64,000 bases of DNA from NCBI GenBank assembly GCA_035342095.1, contig DAOQWL010000009.1, positions 31,108 to 95,107 of the forward strand, in the 5' to 3' direction. Each line of letters begins with the position of its first letter. Positions within the stretch are counted from its first letter, which is position 1. Both the position numbers and the translations under genes were made by a program. The notes under the pieces were generated by a model, which saw only the letters and a program-made list of their open reading frames with translations, made no database searches and had not been told where the DNA came from. Below, one piece after another: positions 16,114 through 24,841 of the stretch. The DNA comes from PLanc-01 sp035342095 (GTDB taxonomy: Bacteria; Planctomycetota; Phycisphaerae; Sedimentisphaerales; Anaerobacaceae).

Positions 16114-18333
16114 TTATGGAAGCAGTTGAATGTCGTCGACAAACAACGTGCCGGAAATCCCTGCGTTCTCGATACCGATGCACAGAGTCTTGACTTTCTT
16201 GAGGTTCACGCCCAACGACGACAGATCGACGGTCCAGGGCAGCCACTGACCGCTCTTTAGATCGTCCATCGGGCCTGCGTAGTTCACTTTGGTTCCATTG
16301 ATCTTCAGATACATCTGGCCGACCGTGTTCTCGGCAGGCCCATAGAAGTACAGGGAAAGGGTGGTCACTCCGTGGTCGGTCCAATCCTGTGCGTCTTCGA
16401 ACGTCTGCACGACCTCGGAGTAGGCGGCCGTGCTGTTGTCATAGATCAGGGGCATGGACTGTCTGCCCCCATGGACGGTGTTCCGCTCGGCAAAGGGCGC
16501 ATCGGTGTAGCCCGCCTGGGAGCCGTTCTCGTCGATGCCCCAGCCGTCGATCCAGAACTCATAGATCCAACTGCCTTCGTTGTCCGTGTAGCTCTCGAAG
16601 TCGTCCACGACGATGTGCTCGCTCGTAGAGAAGCTCCAGAGCGTCCCCTCCCAGAGGCTGGGGGTGGCGGCCTCGTTCACCTCATCCACCCTCCAGTAGT
16701 AGGTCTCCGACAGCAGCAGAGAGCCGGGATCGTAACTGGCGTCGGTGGTTGTCTGGACGGTTGCGGCGCCGTCGGCGACGGCCTGCTGGTCCGTGCTGAA
16801 GAAGACCTTGTGGGAGACCGCCTCCCGGCCGGGCCGCCATCGCAGCGACGCATCCGGACTCACGTCCGCCTGCGCGAGGCTCGGCGCCGGGTGGCTCGCG
16901 TGGGTCGGCGTGTAGAAGAACCGCACCTCGCTCAGGCCGCACTGCGTGGACGCGTCGCCCCAGTTGTCCTGGCAGGTGAGCCGGACGTACTTCGCAGCGA
17001 CGCCTTCGCAGTCCACCATCGTGTCGTGCTCGTAGCTCGTCTCTCCCTGGCCTGCGGCGAACTGCGTCTCGCACAAGACGGTCCAGTCCGTGCCGTTCAG
17101 CGAGTGCTCGACCGTGACATCCTTCATGCCCAGGCCGAGAACGGACTCGAACGTCACGTTGTAGTTCCAGACCCACATCTCCTCGATCCGGTAGGTCTTG
17201 TCGAACTCGAACTGTATCCACACCGGCAGCGGGTCGGTCTTGCTGGTGAGCCACATCGTGGTCTCGTCGGTCCCGTGGTACAGGTCGTCGGTCAATCCCG
17301 AGCCGTTGACGGCGTTCTGGGGTCCGTACCCGGTATTGAAACTGGAGGCGGTGGCGGTGATATTCTGCATCACGTAAACAACCGGCTCGGTGGTAAACGA
17401 CCAGACGGGACCCCGATAGACCGTCCCATCGACTGCGTTCACTCCGTCGACTCGCCAGTAATACGTCTGCCCGAACGCGAAATCGCCGTCCGGATCGAAG
17501 CTGTCGGCGTCCTGCTCGGCGCCGACCAGCACGTCGAGCGGGTTGTCCGCGGTGGCGGCGTTCACGTCGGCGAAAGACGTTCCCAGGTACACGTTCTGCG
17601 TGGAGGCATACGTCCCCGGCGTCCAGCTCAGGACTTCGGCACGATAGACGTCGGCGGCTTTGTCCTCCGGGTTGGGATCGCGAGCGGCCACGGCCTGTCC
17701 TCCGACCTCGCCCTGGAGGCGGGTGCCGCCGGGACCTGCCGTGTACTCCATGGTTCGGACGATGGCGTTGGCGCTGCCCTCCGGCGCGAACAGGAAGGCG
17801 ACAAACCCGTTCGTATCGCTGTTGAGGAACTCGGCCAGCGCCTCGCTGGTGTCCGTTGAGGCCCGGGTCCCCCGCGACGGCGCGTCGAACGTCAACAAGA
17901 TGCCGGTCAGGTCCGCCATGTCGAGCGCGACATCGGAATCCGACGCGGGCACCGGATTGTTCTGGACGCCGGGGGCGTTGTTCCATGTGATCCCCGTGGC
18001 GACGAGGTGCTCGACGGACTCCAGGACGCCGTAGACGTTCACGGTGCCCGGATCGTGTCCGAAGTTGCTGAGGCTGACGTTGGAGAAGATCTGCCCCGGG
18101 CCGCGGATGCCGGAGATGTCGTACGTTGCGAAGGACACGCGCCGTCTCGTCGAGATGTTGCGGATCCCCATTCCCGTTCCGGTCTCGCTGGAACTGCCAG
18201 GGCCCATGGACCCGTCGTTGCCGATCTCGACGTCAAACGTGGGCATCAGATCGAAGGGCGTCGTGGCGCGAAGGGGCCCGACGCAGCCCAACAACAGAAT
18301 GATCGCACCCAGGGTGATGAACTGCCTCGACAT
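16114..18333 (-). CDS. modular secreted discoidin protein with DNRLRE-like N-terminus (paralogue 3)
   Basis: 739 residues. ATG 18333 follows AAGGAGGATTGGCAGC. The start MSRQFITLGAIILLLGC resembles a lipoprotein signal (LLGC lipobox), so outer-membrane anchoring is possible. Residues about 25-215 look like a DNRLRE/CBM96-type module (RVSFATYDISGIRG, ITWNNAPG). Then FN3-like (214-313), discoidin (314-471, IQFEFDKTYRIEEMWVWN), FN3-like (481-565) and the shared terminal domain (571-733, VVDDFESYTDNEGSWI ... LFVDDIQL) without the extra insertion. The gap to the next paralogue is 53 bases, so co-transcription is likely. This is the simplest form of the chassis. Confidence 0.78.
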   Translation of the reverse strand: MSRQFITLGAIILLLGCVGPLRATTPFDLMPTFDVEIGNDGSMGPGSSSETGTGMGIRNISTRRRVSFATYDISGIRGPGQIFSNVSLSNFGHDPGTVNVYGVLESVEHLVATGITWNNAPGVQNNPVPASDSDVALDMADLTGILLTFDAPSRGTRASTDTSEALAEFLNSDTNGFVAFLFAPEGSANAIVRTMEYTAGPGGTRLQGEVGGQAVAARDPNPEDKAADVYRAEVLSWTPGTYASTQNVYLGTSFADVNAATADNPLDVLVGAEQDADSFDPDGDFAFGQTYYWRVDGVNAVDGTVYRGPVWSFTTEPVVYVMQNITATASSFNTGYGPQNAVNGSGLTDDLYHGTDETTMWLTSKTDPLPVWIQFEFDKTYRIEEMWVWNYNVTFESVLGLGMKDVTVEHSLNGTDWTVLCETQFAAGQGETSYEHDTMVDCEGVAAKYVRLTCQDNWGDASTQCGLSEVRFFYTPTHASHPAPSLAQADVSPDASLRWRPGREAVSHKVFFSTDQQAVADGAATVQTTTDASYDPGSLLLSETYYWRVDEVNEAATPSLWEGTLWSFSTSEHIVVDDFESYTDNEGSWIYEFWIDGWGIDENGSQAGYTDAPFAERNTVHGGRQSMPLIYDNSTAAYSEVVQTFEDAQDWTDHGVTTLSLYFYGPAENTVGQMYLKINGTKVNYAGPMDDLKSGQWLPWTVDLSSLGVNLKKVKTLCIGIENAGISGTLFVDDIQLLP

Positions 18334-18488
18334 GCTGCCAATCCTCCTTCCTTATGTGTGGTCTCTATGCTGCTGCACTGGCGCCATAGCGGCACACAAA
18401 ATGCGACGTGCTCCAACCTCCTATTATACCATGCAGGTCAACGAAACCATCGAAAAATATCATGGTCTCCCGTCGGTGAACAAGGCCC

Positions 18489-19694
18489 CTACGCTTCGAC
18501 GCTGCCGCCGTACTCATAGGCCGCATCGAACAATGCGACGATGTTCTCCGGCGGGACATCCGCCTGGATGTTGTGGATGCCGTTGAAGACGTAGCCGCCG
18601 CCGGGCTGGAAGACCTCCAGGTTCCGACGGACCTGCTCGCGGACCTGTCCGGGCGTGCCGAAGGGCAGGACGTGCTGGGCGTCGCAGCCGCCGCCCCAGA
18701 AGACGATGTCGCGACCGTACTGTTGCTTGAGCCGGGCGGGGTCCATGCCGGCGGCACTGGTCTGCACCGGGTTGAGGATATCCACGCCGTTGTCCAGCAG
18801 GTCGGGGATGTACTCGACGCAGTTGCCGCAGGTGTGATACCAGACCTTTGCGCCGGTCAATGACTTGATGTGCTGCACGAGCTGTTTCTGACGGGGTTTC
18901 ACCACTTTGCGATAGAACACCGGTGAGAACAGCGGCCCATGTTGGCCCGTGAGGTCGTCGCCGATCATGACCACGTCGATGAGATCGCCGATTTCCCGGA
19001 GGAATCCGGTCATGTAGTCCATCCAGAACGCCAGGGTGCGGTCCAGCAGGGCGGCGCAGAAGTCGGGATTCTCCACCATGTCCATGAACCACCGCTCCAG
19101 GCCTCGCAGGTACCAGCAGTACTCGTAGACGACGCCCGCGATCCCGGTGGCCAGCGCGTAGGGGGTCTCCCTGCGGAGCGTCAGGGTCTGGTCGCGGACG
19201 CCGGTGAAGCGGCTGGGGTCTGAGCCATCCGGCCAAGGGTAGTCCGCCAGGTCCGCAACCGAGGCGGCTGCGAGCGGATGGTGCGAGATGTCCATGTACA
19301 GAACCGAAGAGGGAGGTTCTTCCCTCCCAAAGTAGGCCCGATTCGCCTCTTTCTGCGGGTCGGGCATGGACCAGACGACGCCGAACTCGTCCTTGAGGTC
19401 ATGCCACAACCGGCCGTTGCGGCGGTTCCGGCGGATCGTGCCGTCGAAGCCTTCCGGCCCGTGCGCCAGGACGTAACGCGTGTCCACATGGAATCGTTCC
19501 AGCACTGCCTCGCTCGGCTTGGCCAACTGCTGAACCGGGTCCAGGATGGAGATCTCCTCTCGCAGTCCCAGGTGCTTGACCAGGGCTTCGTAGGCCCGCC
19601 TGTGAATCCCCGTTTGGAACCCGCCGAAATCGATGGGGACCCGGTCGGGCGTCTGGTGGTTCAATGCCTTCTGCACACGTTCCCGTGAGGTCAT
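18489..19694 (-). CDS. uroporphyrinogen decarboxylase/MtaA-family protein
   Basis: 401 residues from ATG 19694 (GGAGAACGCC upstream). The ATG shares the four bases ATGA with the stop of the GH28 gene, so translation is probably coupled. The sequence begins MTSRERVQKALNHQTPDRVP, typical of the URO-D superfamily, and contains MIGDDLTGQHGPLFSP, VWYHTCGN and NPVQTSAAGMDP. The superfamily includes heme-pathway URO-D and corrinoid-linked methyltransferases (MtaA, MtbA, CmuA). The HxC of the MtaA zinc site is present (YHTCGN), but the usual late Cys position reads NGIHNIQADVPPEN. The activity is therefore unknown. Residues near KEANRAYFGREEPPSS are encoded by a palindromic element (19301-19356). Location inside a CAZyme locus argues against a heme role. 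Confidence 0.8.
   Translation of the reverse strand: MTSRERVQKALNHQTPDRVPIDFGGFQTGIHRRAYEALVKHLGLREEISILDPVQQLAKPSEAVLERFHVDTRYVLAHGPEGFDGTIRRNRRNGRLWHDLKDEFGVVWSMPDPQKEANRAYFGREEPPSSVLYMDISHHPLAAASVADLADYPWPDGSDPSRFTGVRDQTLTLRRETPYALATGIAGVVYEYCWYLRGLERWFMDMVENPDFCAALLDRTLAFWMDYMTGFLREIGDLIDVVMIGDDLTGQHGPLFSPVFYRKVVKPRQKQLVQHIKSLTGAKVWYHTCGNCVEYIPDLLDNGVDILNPVQTSAAGMDPARLKQQYGRDIVFWGGGCDAQHVLPFGTPGQVREQVRRNLEVFQPGGGYVFNGIHNIQADVPPENIVALFDAAYEYGGSVEA
19301..19356. repeat. partial inverted-repeat element inside the URO-D-like gene
   Basis: The reverse complement runs GCAGAAAGAGGCGAATCGGG, then CCTACTTTGGGAGGGAAGAA, then CCTCCCTCTTCGGTTC. It aligns with the left half of the GH2 element (GGCGGATCGGGCCTGCTTTG, then AGAGGGAAAAACCTCGTTAT) at roughly four of five positions. 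A GGGAGG/CCTCCC hairpin is kept but the far outer arm is missing, so this is a one-ended copy. The frame is open through it. Confidence 0.85.
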
Positions 19695-21316
19695 GGCGTT
19701 CTCCGATCCGAGTCGTGAGTCCAGGCTGAGGTCGGGCATCCCTCGCCCACATAGACAGGCGACGATGCGCCGCGCAGATCGTTTCCCTGCACGAGGATGT
19801 CCCGGCATTTCTCCCCGCGCAGACCGAGGAACACGCCGGTCCCCGTTCTCGCCCGGCAGCCGTGTACGTAGGCGTCCGCGACGTTCTTCAGATCGATCAC
19901 GGCACTGTCCTCGTGCGGCGTCAGTGTCTGGAAGCCTTCGATTTCCAGACCATGGAGATTCTCGCCCAGCAGGGCGGGCCCTTTCTTCGTGCTGATCCGA
20001 ACGTTCCGGAAGGCGACGGCCTTGGCATTGCTGCACGAGAACCCTTTCTCCGCGTCGATGGCGATATTGCTGAAGGTGACGTTGCCCACCGGCATTTCCG
20101 CCAGGCCCAGGATGAAACCCGCCGCGGGTGAGTCCGTGACCGTGATGTCGCTGAAGTGCAGGTTCTGCAGGACCGGCGTCCGCTCCGAGACGGGCTCGTC
20201 CGGCATCTTCGCGTAGAACATGTTCAAATCGAAGGGCGCCCTCGTGATCCGGGTCATCACGACGTTGCTCACGCGGATGTCTTCGATCACCCCGCCGCGG
20301 CCGCGCGTCGTTTTGATGCGGATGCCCCGCTCGGTCCCGTCGAATATGCAGTTGCTGATCGCGATGCGTCGGACCCCGCCGGACATCTCGCTGCCGATGA
20401 CGACCCCGCCGTGCCCGTCCAGCATGGTGCAGTTCGTCACGGTGATGTTCTCGCAGGGCCGGCCCACCCGCCGTCCGTCTTCATCCCGGCCCGATTTGAT
20501 CGTGATGCAATCGTCGCCCACGCTGATGTGACAATCGGAAATGTGCACATTCCGACAGGAATCCGGATTGATCCCGTCCGTGTTGGGAGAGTCGTCGGGG
20601 TTCTTGATTGAGATGCCCGTCACGGTCACGTTCTCGCAGTACACCGGGTTGATCGTCCAGAAGGGCGGGTCCTTCAGCGAGATGCCTTCGATCCGCACGT
20701 TGCGGCATTCGAAGGGCTGGATCATCGGCGGGCGCAGGAAGTCGCCCATCGGCTCCCATCGCTCTTTGAGGTAGGATGCCGCGTTCTTCTCCACGAAGAG
20801 CTTCGACCACTTCGACGGCTCCGCGATCTTCTTGTTCTGCTGGAACTGGGTCCGGAGCTTGCGGTGGAAATCCCACCAGGCCTTTCCCTGCCCGTCGATC
20901 AGGCCGCGACCGACAATCGCGATGTTCTCGGCCCGGTAGGCGTAGATCGGCGGCGAGAAGTTGAAGCACTCCGTCCCTTCCCAGCGGGACGGGACCATCG
21001 GCAGGTAGTCGTCGAAGTCCTGGCTGAACGCCAGCACCGCGCCGGCGTCGAGATAGAGCGTGACATGGCTTTGGATGTGGATGGACCCGCTGACGTACCG
21101 ACCCGCGGAGAAGTAGACGGTCCCGCCGCCGGCGTTGACGGCCGCCTGGATTGCCTTGCGGATCGCGTCGGTGTCCTTGACGTCGTCGTTGGGCAGCGCG
21201 CCGTAATCGCGAATGTCATAGAAGGGCGATGGGCCGGACGCCCCTGCGGGGTTGGCAGAAGCCGTGAGGATTGCCAAGATCAGAAGCCACGACAGATTCC
21301 AGCGAGCCGCATTCAT
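19691..21316 (-). CDS. GH28 polygalacturonase
   Basis: 541 residues, ATG 21316, signal peptide MNAARWNLSWLLILAILTAS. The right-handed parallel beta-helix starts with YDIRDYGALPNDDVKDTDAI. All four GH28 signatures are visible: NTDG (245-248), GDD (267-269), GHG (301-303) and RIK (333-335). The three catalytic Asp residues would be D247, D268 and D269. The enzyme hydrolyses alpha-1,4-galacturonosyl bonds in pectin or rhamnogalacturonan, probably in the periplasm or outside. Length is normal to slightly long. The stop overlaps the start of the URO-D-like gene by four bases. It lies 134 bases after the beta-propeller gene. Confidence 0.93.
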   Translation of the reverse strand: MNAARWNLSWLLILAILTASANPAGASGPSPFYDIRDYGALPNDDVKDTDAIRKAIQAAVNAGGGTVYFSAGRYVSGSIHIQSHVTLYLDAGAVLAFSQDFDDYLPMVPSRWEGTECFNFSPPIYAYRAENIAIVGRGLIDGQGKAWWDFHRKLRTQFQQNKKIAEPSKWSKLFVEKNAASYLKERWEPMGDFLRPPMIQPFECRNVRIEGISLKDPPFWTINPVYCENVTVTGISIKNPDDSPNTDGINPDSCRNVHISDCHISVGDDCITIKSGRDEDGRRVGRPCENITVTNCTMLDGHGGVVIGSEMSGGVRRIAISNCIFDGTERGIRIKTTRGRGGVIEDIRVSNVVMTRITRAPFDLNMFYAKMPDEPVSERTPVLQNLHFSDITVTDSPAAGFILGLAEMPVGNVTFSNIAIDAEKGFSCSNAKAVAFRNVRISTKKGPALLGENLHGLEIEGFQTLTPHEDSAVIDLKNVADAYVHGCRARTGTGVFLGLRGEKCRDILVQGNDLRGASSPVYVGEGCPTSAWTHDSDRRTP

Positions 21317-21450
21317 GCCTCTTCTCCTTTCGACAGGTCTGTGTTGTCGATCCGAACCTGCGTGTTGCGTGAGAAATCACAACAGGGCAGAGTATACACT
21401 GTCGGCGGGCAGGTTTTCAACGCCTGTCGCAAAACGATGGCGGGCGCCTG

Positions 21451-22575
21451 TCAGTCCCGGCGATCCAGCGGTTTCGACGTGGCCAGGGCGATGACTCGCC
21501 CGCGATTGCCCACGGCACAGTAGAAGTGATAGACGGTGCCTTCGTGCTGGATCACCCACGGCTTGTGGGCGTAGGTCTCGTCCCAGGGCTCCGAGGGCTC
21601 GATCAGGTGCGGACCATCCCACTTGGTCCAGTGTGCCAAGTCATAGGAGCACGCGAAGGTGTCGAAGGCCTTCGGCTTCCAGAAGGCGCCGAAGTAGTGC
21701 ATCACCCACAGGTCGCCCATCCGCACGATTTGCGGATCGCCCGAGATGCCGTTGCCGTTGTCGATGACCGGGTCGGCGCCGAAACGCAGCCAGTGCCGCA
21801 GGTCCTTCGAGACGGCCATCCCGATGCACTCGCGCTGGGGTTGCTTGCCATTGTAGAACATGACGAAGGGATAGCCGAGCGTCCGGGCCTGGTCGTGGAG
21901 GATATTGCTCTTGTAGAGCGTGATCCTCTCGAACGGGCGCACGTCCGGCTGCGCGGGCGACAGGACGGGCTCGTCCAGGCGGTTCCACTCCGCCGGCTTC
22001 GCTGGGTCGTCCGTCCAGGCGAGGCCGATCGAGAGCGGATCGGTCTCGTAGCCTTCCAAGGCACCGCCGACATACGAGAGCCAGTACTTCCCGTCGTGCG
22101 TGCCCAGTCTGTAGGAGCCGCCCCAGACGTGGTCCTGCAGGGCGACGAAACCCGCGGCCTGTCGTGCGTCCCATGCCCCGTCGCGGAAGGGCAGGATCTT
22201 GCCCAACGGTTTCCAGTGGAGCAGGTCCTCGCTCTCGGCCAGCAGCGTCTCGTAGCCTGTCCCGTCGAATTGGATGTACATCATGTGCCAGCGACTTCCG
22301 TGTCGAAAGACGCTGGGGCAATCGACCATCACCCCGTTTTCGCCGGAGAGGATTACGCCGTACTTGTGCGGGGTCTTCACCTGCTCGTACACCCGCTCCA
22401 TCACGTCGCGAGGCACTGCCTTGCCGCCTGGTGGCGACGCGACAATCTGACGGACAGACCCTCCCTCCGGTCCCTCGGATGGGACCGCAGCGACACAAGC
22501 GATCGCGGATACGGTGACGAGAAAAACAGCGGTCGCAATAGCCTTCTTGCCGTCAGATGAAGCCATCGTCCACAC
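21451..22575 (-). CDS. five-bladed beta-propeller glycosidase (GH43/GH130-like)
   Basis: 374 residues from GTG 22575 (GAGGTGG upstream). An alternative ATG at 22566, three codons in, has AGGTG before it and is equally plausible. The signal peptide core is AIATAVFLVTVSAIACVAA. Blade-like repeats are clear: MVDCPSVFRHGSRWHMMYIQ, LLAESEDLLHWKPLG, DGKYWLSYVGG, FVMFYNGK, GDPQIVRMGDLWVMHYFG and CSYDLAHWTKW. This layout matches glycosidases of the GH32/43/62/117/130 fold, but I cannot assign the family or place the catalytic acids with confidence. Its start is 11 bases after the GH51 stop, so the two are probably translated together, consistent with arabinan side-chain removal. Confidence 0.75.
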   Translation of the reverse strand: MWTMASSDGKKAIATAVFLVTVSAIACVAAVPSEGPEGGSVRQIVASPPGGKAVPRDVMERVYEQVKTPHKYGVILSGENGVMVDCPSVFRHGSRWHMMYIQFDGTGYETLLAESEDLLHWKPLGKILPFRDGAWDARQAAGFVALQDHVWGGSYRLGTHDGKYWLSYVGGALEGYETDPLSIGLAWTDDPAKPAEWNRLDEPVLSPAQPDVRPFERITLYKSNILHDQARTLGYPFVMFYNGKQPQRECIGMAVSKDLRHWLRFGADPVIDNGNGISGDPQIVRMGDLWVMHYFGAFWKPKAFDTFACSYDLAHWTKWDGPHLIEPSEPWDETYAHKPWVIQHEGTVYHFYCAVGNRGRVIALATSKPLDRRD

Positions 22576-22586
22576 CTGCAGCCACC

Positions 22587-24602
22587 TCAGCGAACGGGGA
22601 ATCGCACCAGCGTGATGCTCAACGGGGCCACCTTCATCGGGCTATCCCACTGCACTGGCACTTCGATGATCTGGAGTCGCTCGTTCTCCGCGTCGTTGTG
22701 CAGCTTGGGGTCGTCTCCCTGGATGCGCCAGCCTGTTCCCTTGGCGCCGAGTGTGATCCCGTCGAGTTTCAGCTCGATGGCCTTGGCCTCGGTGTTCGGA
22801 TTCACGACGCCGATGGTGACGGCCTTGCGGTCGGCGGTCCAGGCGGCGGCCACGTCGAGCGCCGAGGCCGTGTGGTCGCCTGTGACCTTGATGGGGATCG
22901 AGCCGTACTCATGGCGATACAGCATCAGCGGCAGGGCGGTGGCGTCGAAGAACGCCGCGGTCTTCGTCGTCTTGATGCAGCCGATGACGTTCACCGTCTG
23001 GGCGTAGTGGGCCATCTGGATAATGTCGCTGTTGCGGTAGTACTCGTGCAGTCCGACGGCTACGCCCAGGGCGTCCGCGAGGTCGTACTGGCAGCCGAGT
23101 TCGCCGTACACGTACGGCTGATGCCAGTAGTTCCACTCGTCCATCGCGATGGGCACGGGCCGGGTGTCGAGCAGGCCCAGCTCCTTCTGGAGCTTGCGAT
23201 GCCCCTCGGCCTTCTGGATGATCGACTGTTTCAGCAGGCCGACGTGTCCGACGATGTCGGGATTCTCCGGCGCCCAGGGCGTCCGCCCGCGATAGAAGTG
23301 CTCCGAGATGTAGTTCATGTACGCGGCGCACTCCGCCAGCATGCCCTCGGTCCAGCCGACCTTCTGTTCCGGGTCGTTGCGGCGATTGAATTCCCCGAGG
23401 CTGCCCACCCCGATCAGTTGCAGGGACGGGTCCACCTTCCACATCGCCTGGGCCACGCGGGTGTGCTTCTGCACGTAATGGCTCAACTGCATGAAGCCCA
23501 ACTGCCAGGGTCCGAACATCTCGTTGCCGACGCACCAGTACTTGACGCCGTAGGGCTTCTTGTGGCCGTTCTTCGCCCGCCAGCTCCCGCCAATGGTGTC
23601 GGTCCCGCGGTTACAGTACTCGACCTCCTGGGCTGCGGAGTAGTCGTCGCCGAAACCCGTGTTGGCCGCAATCACCGGCTCGGCCCCCACCTCGCGACAG
23701 AAATCGATGAACTCGTCGAGTCCGAAGTCGTTGTGCTCGACGCCGGTCCAGGCGGGGTTCTTGCGAGGGGGACGCCGGTCCCGGTCGCCGATCCCGTCTC
23801 GCCAGTCGTACCCGCTGACGAAGTTGCCGCCGGGCCAGCGGTACATCGTTGCGCCGAGCTGCTGGAGCAGGTCCAGCGTGTCGGCTCGCATCCCGCGGAC
23901 GTTGTCGGCGGGCATGAGCGACACGGTGCCGACCAGGACGTCGCCGCCGAGGGCGCGGATTTCGAGCATGGCCTTGTCCACGCTGGCGCCGGCCGTGAAC
24001 TTCAGCGGATATCTCTGGTAGTTGTTCTTGACCTTCTTGATGGCGATCGTCTGCCGGGCATTCTCGCTGTTGCCCCATGCCAGCGAGACGTTCACCGACG
24101 CTGCGGACTTGGGGGCCGCCAGCCAGATGTAGCCGATGTAGTCCTTGCCTGCGATCAAAGCCAGGTCCCGCTGGCGGATGCCCGCGCCGGCTTTGATCTG
24201 AGGCGTATGTTCTCCGACGAAGGCGTCTTTCTCGACCATGCTCACGGCGTCGGCCGAGCCGATGATCTGCCAGGGCGACGCGCCCACCACGGGAAACGGC
24301 GAATCCTCCAATGAACGATAGGGCCGGTATTCCGCGGTGATGGGGAAATAGAACTTGCGATCTTCGAGCATCTCGGCCCAGATGCCGCCGTAAATGCAGC
24401 GACCCAGGTGCTCAATGAACTGTCCATAGATGAACGGGCTGATCGGCTGGCCCAGGCGGTCGCCGTGGAGCGTCACCACGGGCGCCGGACTTGCCGGAGC
24501 GGGCGCCGCATGGGCGGTTGGGCGCCAGGCCGCCAGAAGGACTGCCACCGGCAGGGAGAAAACGATCCAACGCAGAACAACGTCTTGTGGCCTTCGGCTC
24601 AT
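22587..24602 (-). CDS. GH51 alpha-L-arabinofuranosidase
   Basis: 671 residues from ATG 24602, with GGGAGGTTTCTT upstream; an earlier in-frame ATG at 24632 has weaker support. A signal peptide (VFSLPVAVLLAAW ... AHA) is present, so it is exported. GH51 signatures: SPFIYGQFIEHLGRCIYGG near the N-terminus, YRWPGGNFVSGYDWRDGIG, acid/base Glu361 in CVGNEMFG and nucleophile Glu489 in AMDEWNYW. The C-terminal beta-sandwich ends PLSITLVRFPVR. It releases terminal alpha-L-arabinofuranose from arabinan or arabinoxylan. First enzyme gene after the terminator at 24783-24821, so it may begin a transcript with the beta-propeller, GH28 and URO-D-like genes. Confidence 0.93.
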   Translation of the reverse strand: MSRRPQDVVLRWIVFSLPVAVLLAAWRPTAHAAPAPASPAPVVTLHGDRLGQPISPFIYGQFIEHLGRCIYGGIWAEMLEDRKFYFPITAEYRPYRSLEDSPFPVVGASPWQIIGSADAVSMVEKDAFVGEHTPQIKAGAGIRQRDLALIAGKDYIGYIWLAAPKSAASVNVSLAWGNSENARQTIAIKKVKNNYQRYPLKFTAGASVDKAMLEIRALGGDVLVGTVSLMPADNVRGMRADTLDLLQQLGATMYRWPGGNFVSGYDWRDGIGDRDRRPPRKNPAWTGVEHNDFGLDEFIDFCREVGAEPVIAANTGFGDDYSAAQEVEYCNRGTDTIGGSWRAKNGHKKPYGVKYWCVGNEMFGPWQLGFMQLSHYVQKHTRVAQAMWKVDPSLQLIGVGSLGEFNRRNDPEQKVGWTEGMLAECAAYMNYISEHFYRGRTPWAPENPDIVGHVGLLKQSIIQKAEGHRKLQKELGLLDTRPVPIAMDEWNYWHQPYVYGELGCQYDLADALGVAVGLHEYYRNSDIIQMAHYAQTVNVIGCIKTTKTAAFFDATALPLMLYRHEYGSIPIKVTGDHTASALDVAAAWTADRKAVTIGVVNPNTEAKAIELKLDGITLGAKGTGWRIQGDDPKLHNDAENERLQIIEVPVQWDSPMKVAPLSITLVRFPVR

Positions 24603-24782
24603 AAGAAACCTCCCGTTTCTCGAATCTGTCACCGCCCAACCGTGGGATCGAACCGTTCATTCGTCGTCGTCGGCTCACCCGATGCACGACACACGAAATG
24701 GATGGTAAATCGGCGGGAGCAGCCCGTCAATCGGCTGACGCTTTATTCCCCGCCCGACGCCAGATCGCGACGGACCGGGGGC

Positions 24783-24821
24783 AAAACGAAAAGGGCCCGC
24801 TCCATGTGGAAACGGGCCCTT
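24783..24821 (-). terminator. Rho-independent terminator after modular protein K
   Basis: On the minus strand AAGGGCCCG (24821-24813) pairs with CGGGCCCTT (24799-24791) around a 13-base loop and is followed by TTCGTTTTGC. It lies 21 bases past the stop of the 24842-27727 gene. This separates the two upstream modular genes from the GH51-led genes. Confidence 0.85.
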
Positions 24822-24841
24822 GTGTGCGTCTGCGCCGAGGC

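Noticed and set aside
19695..20036. N-terminal extension of the URO-D-like protein
   Set aside because: It would lie wholly inside the GH28 gene in another frame, and the MTSRERV start with its ribosome-binding site fits the family.
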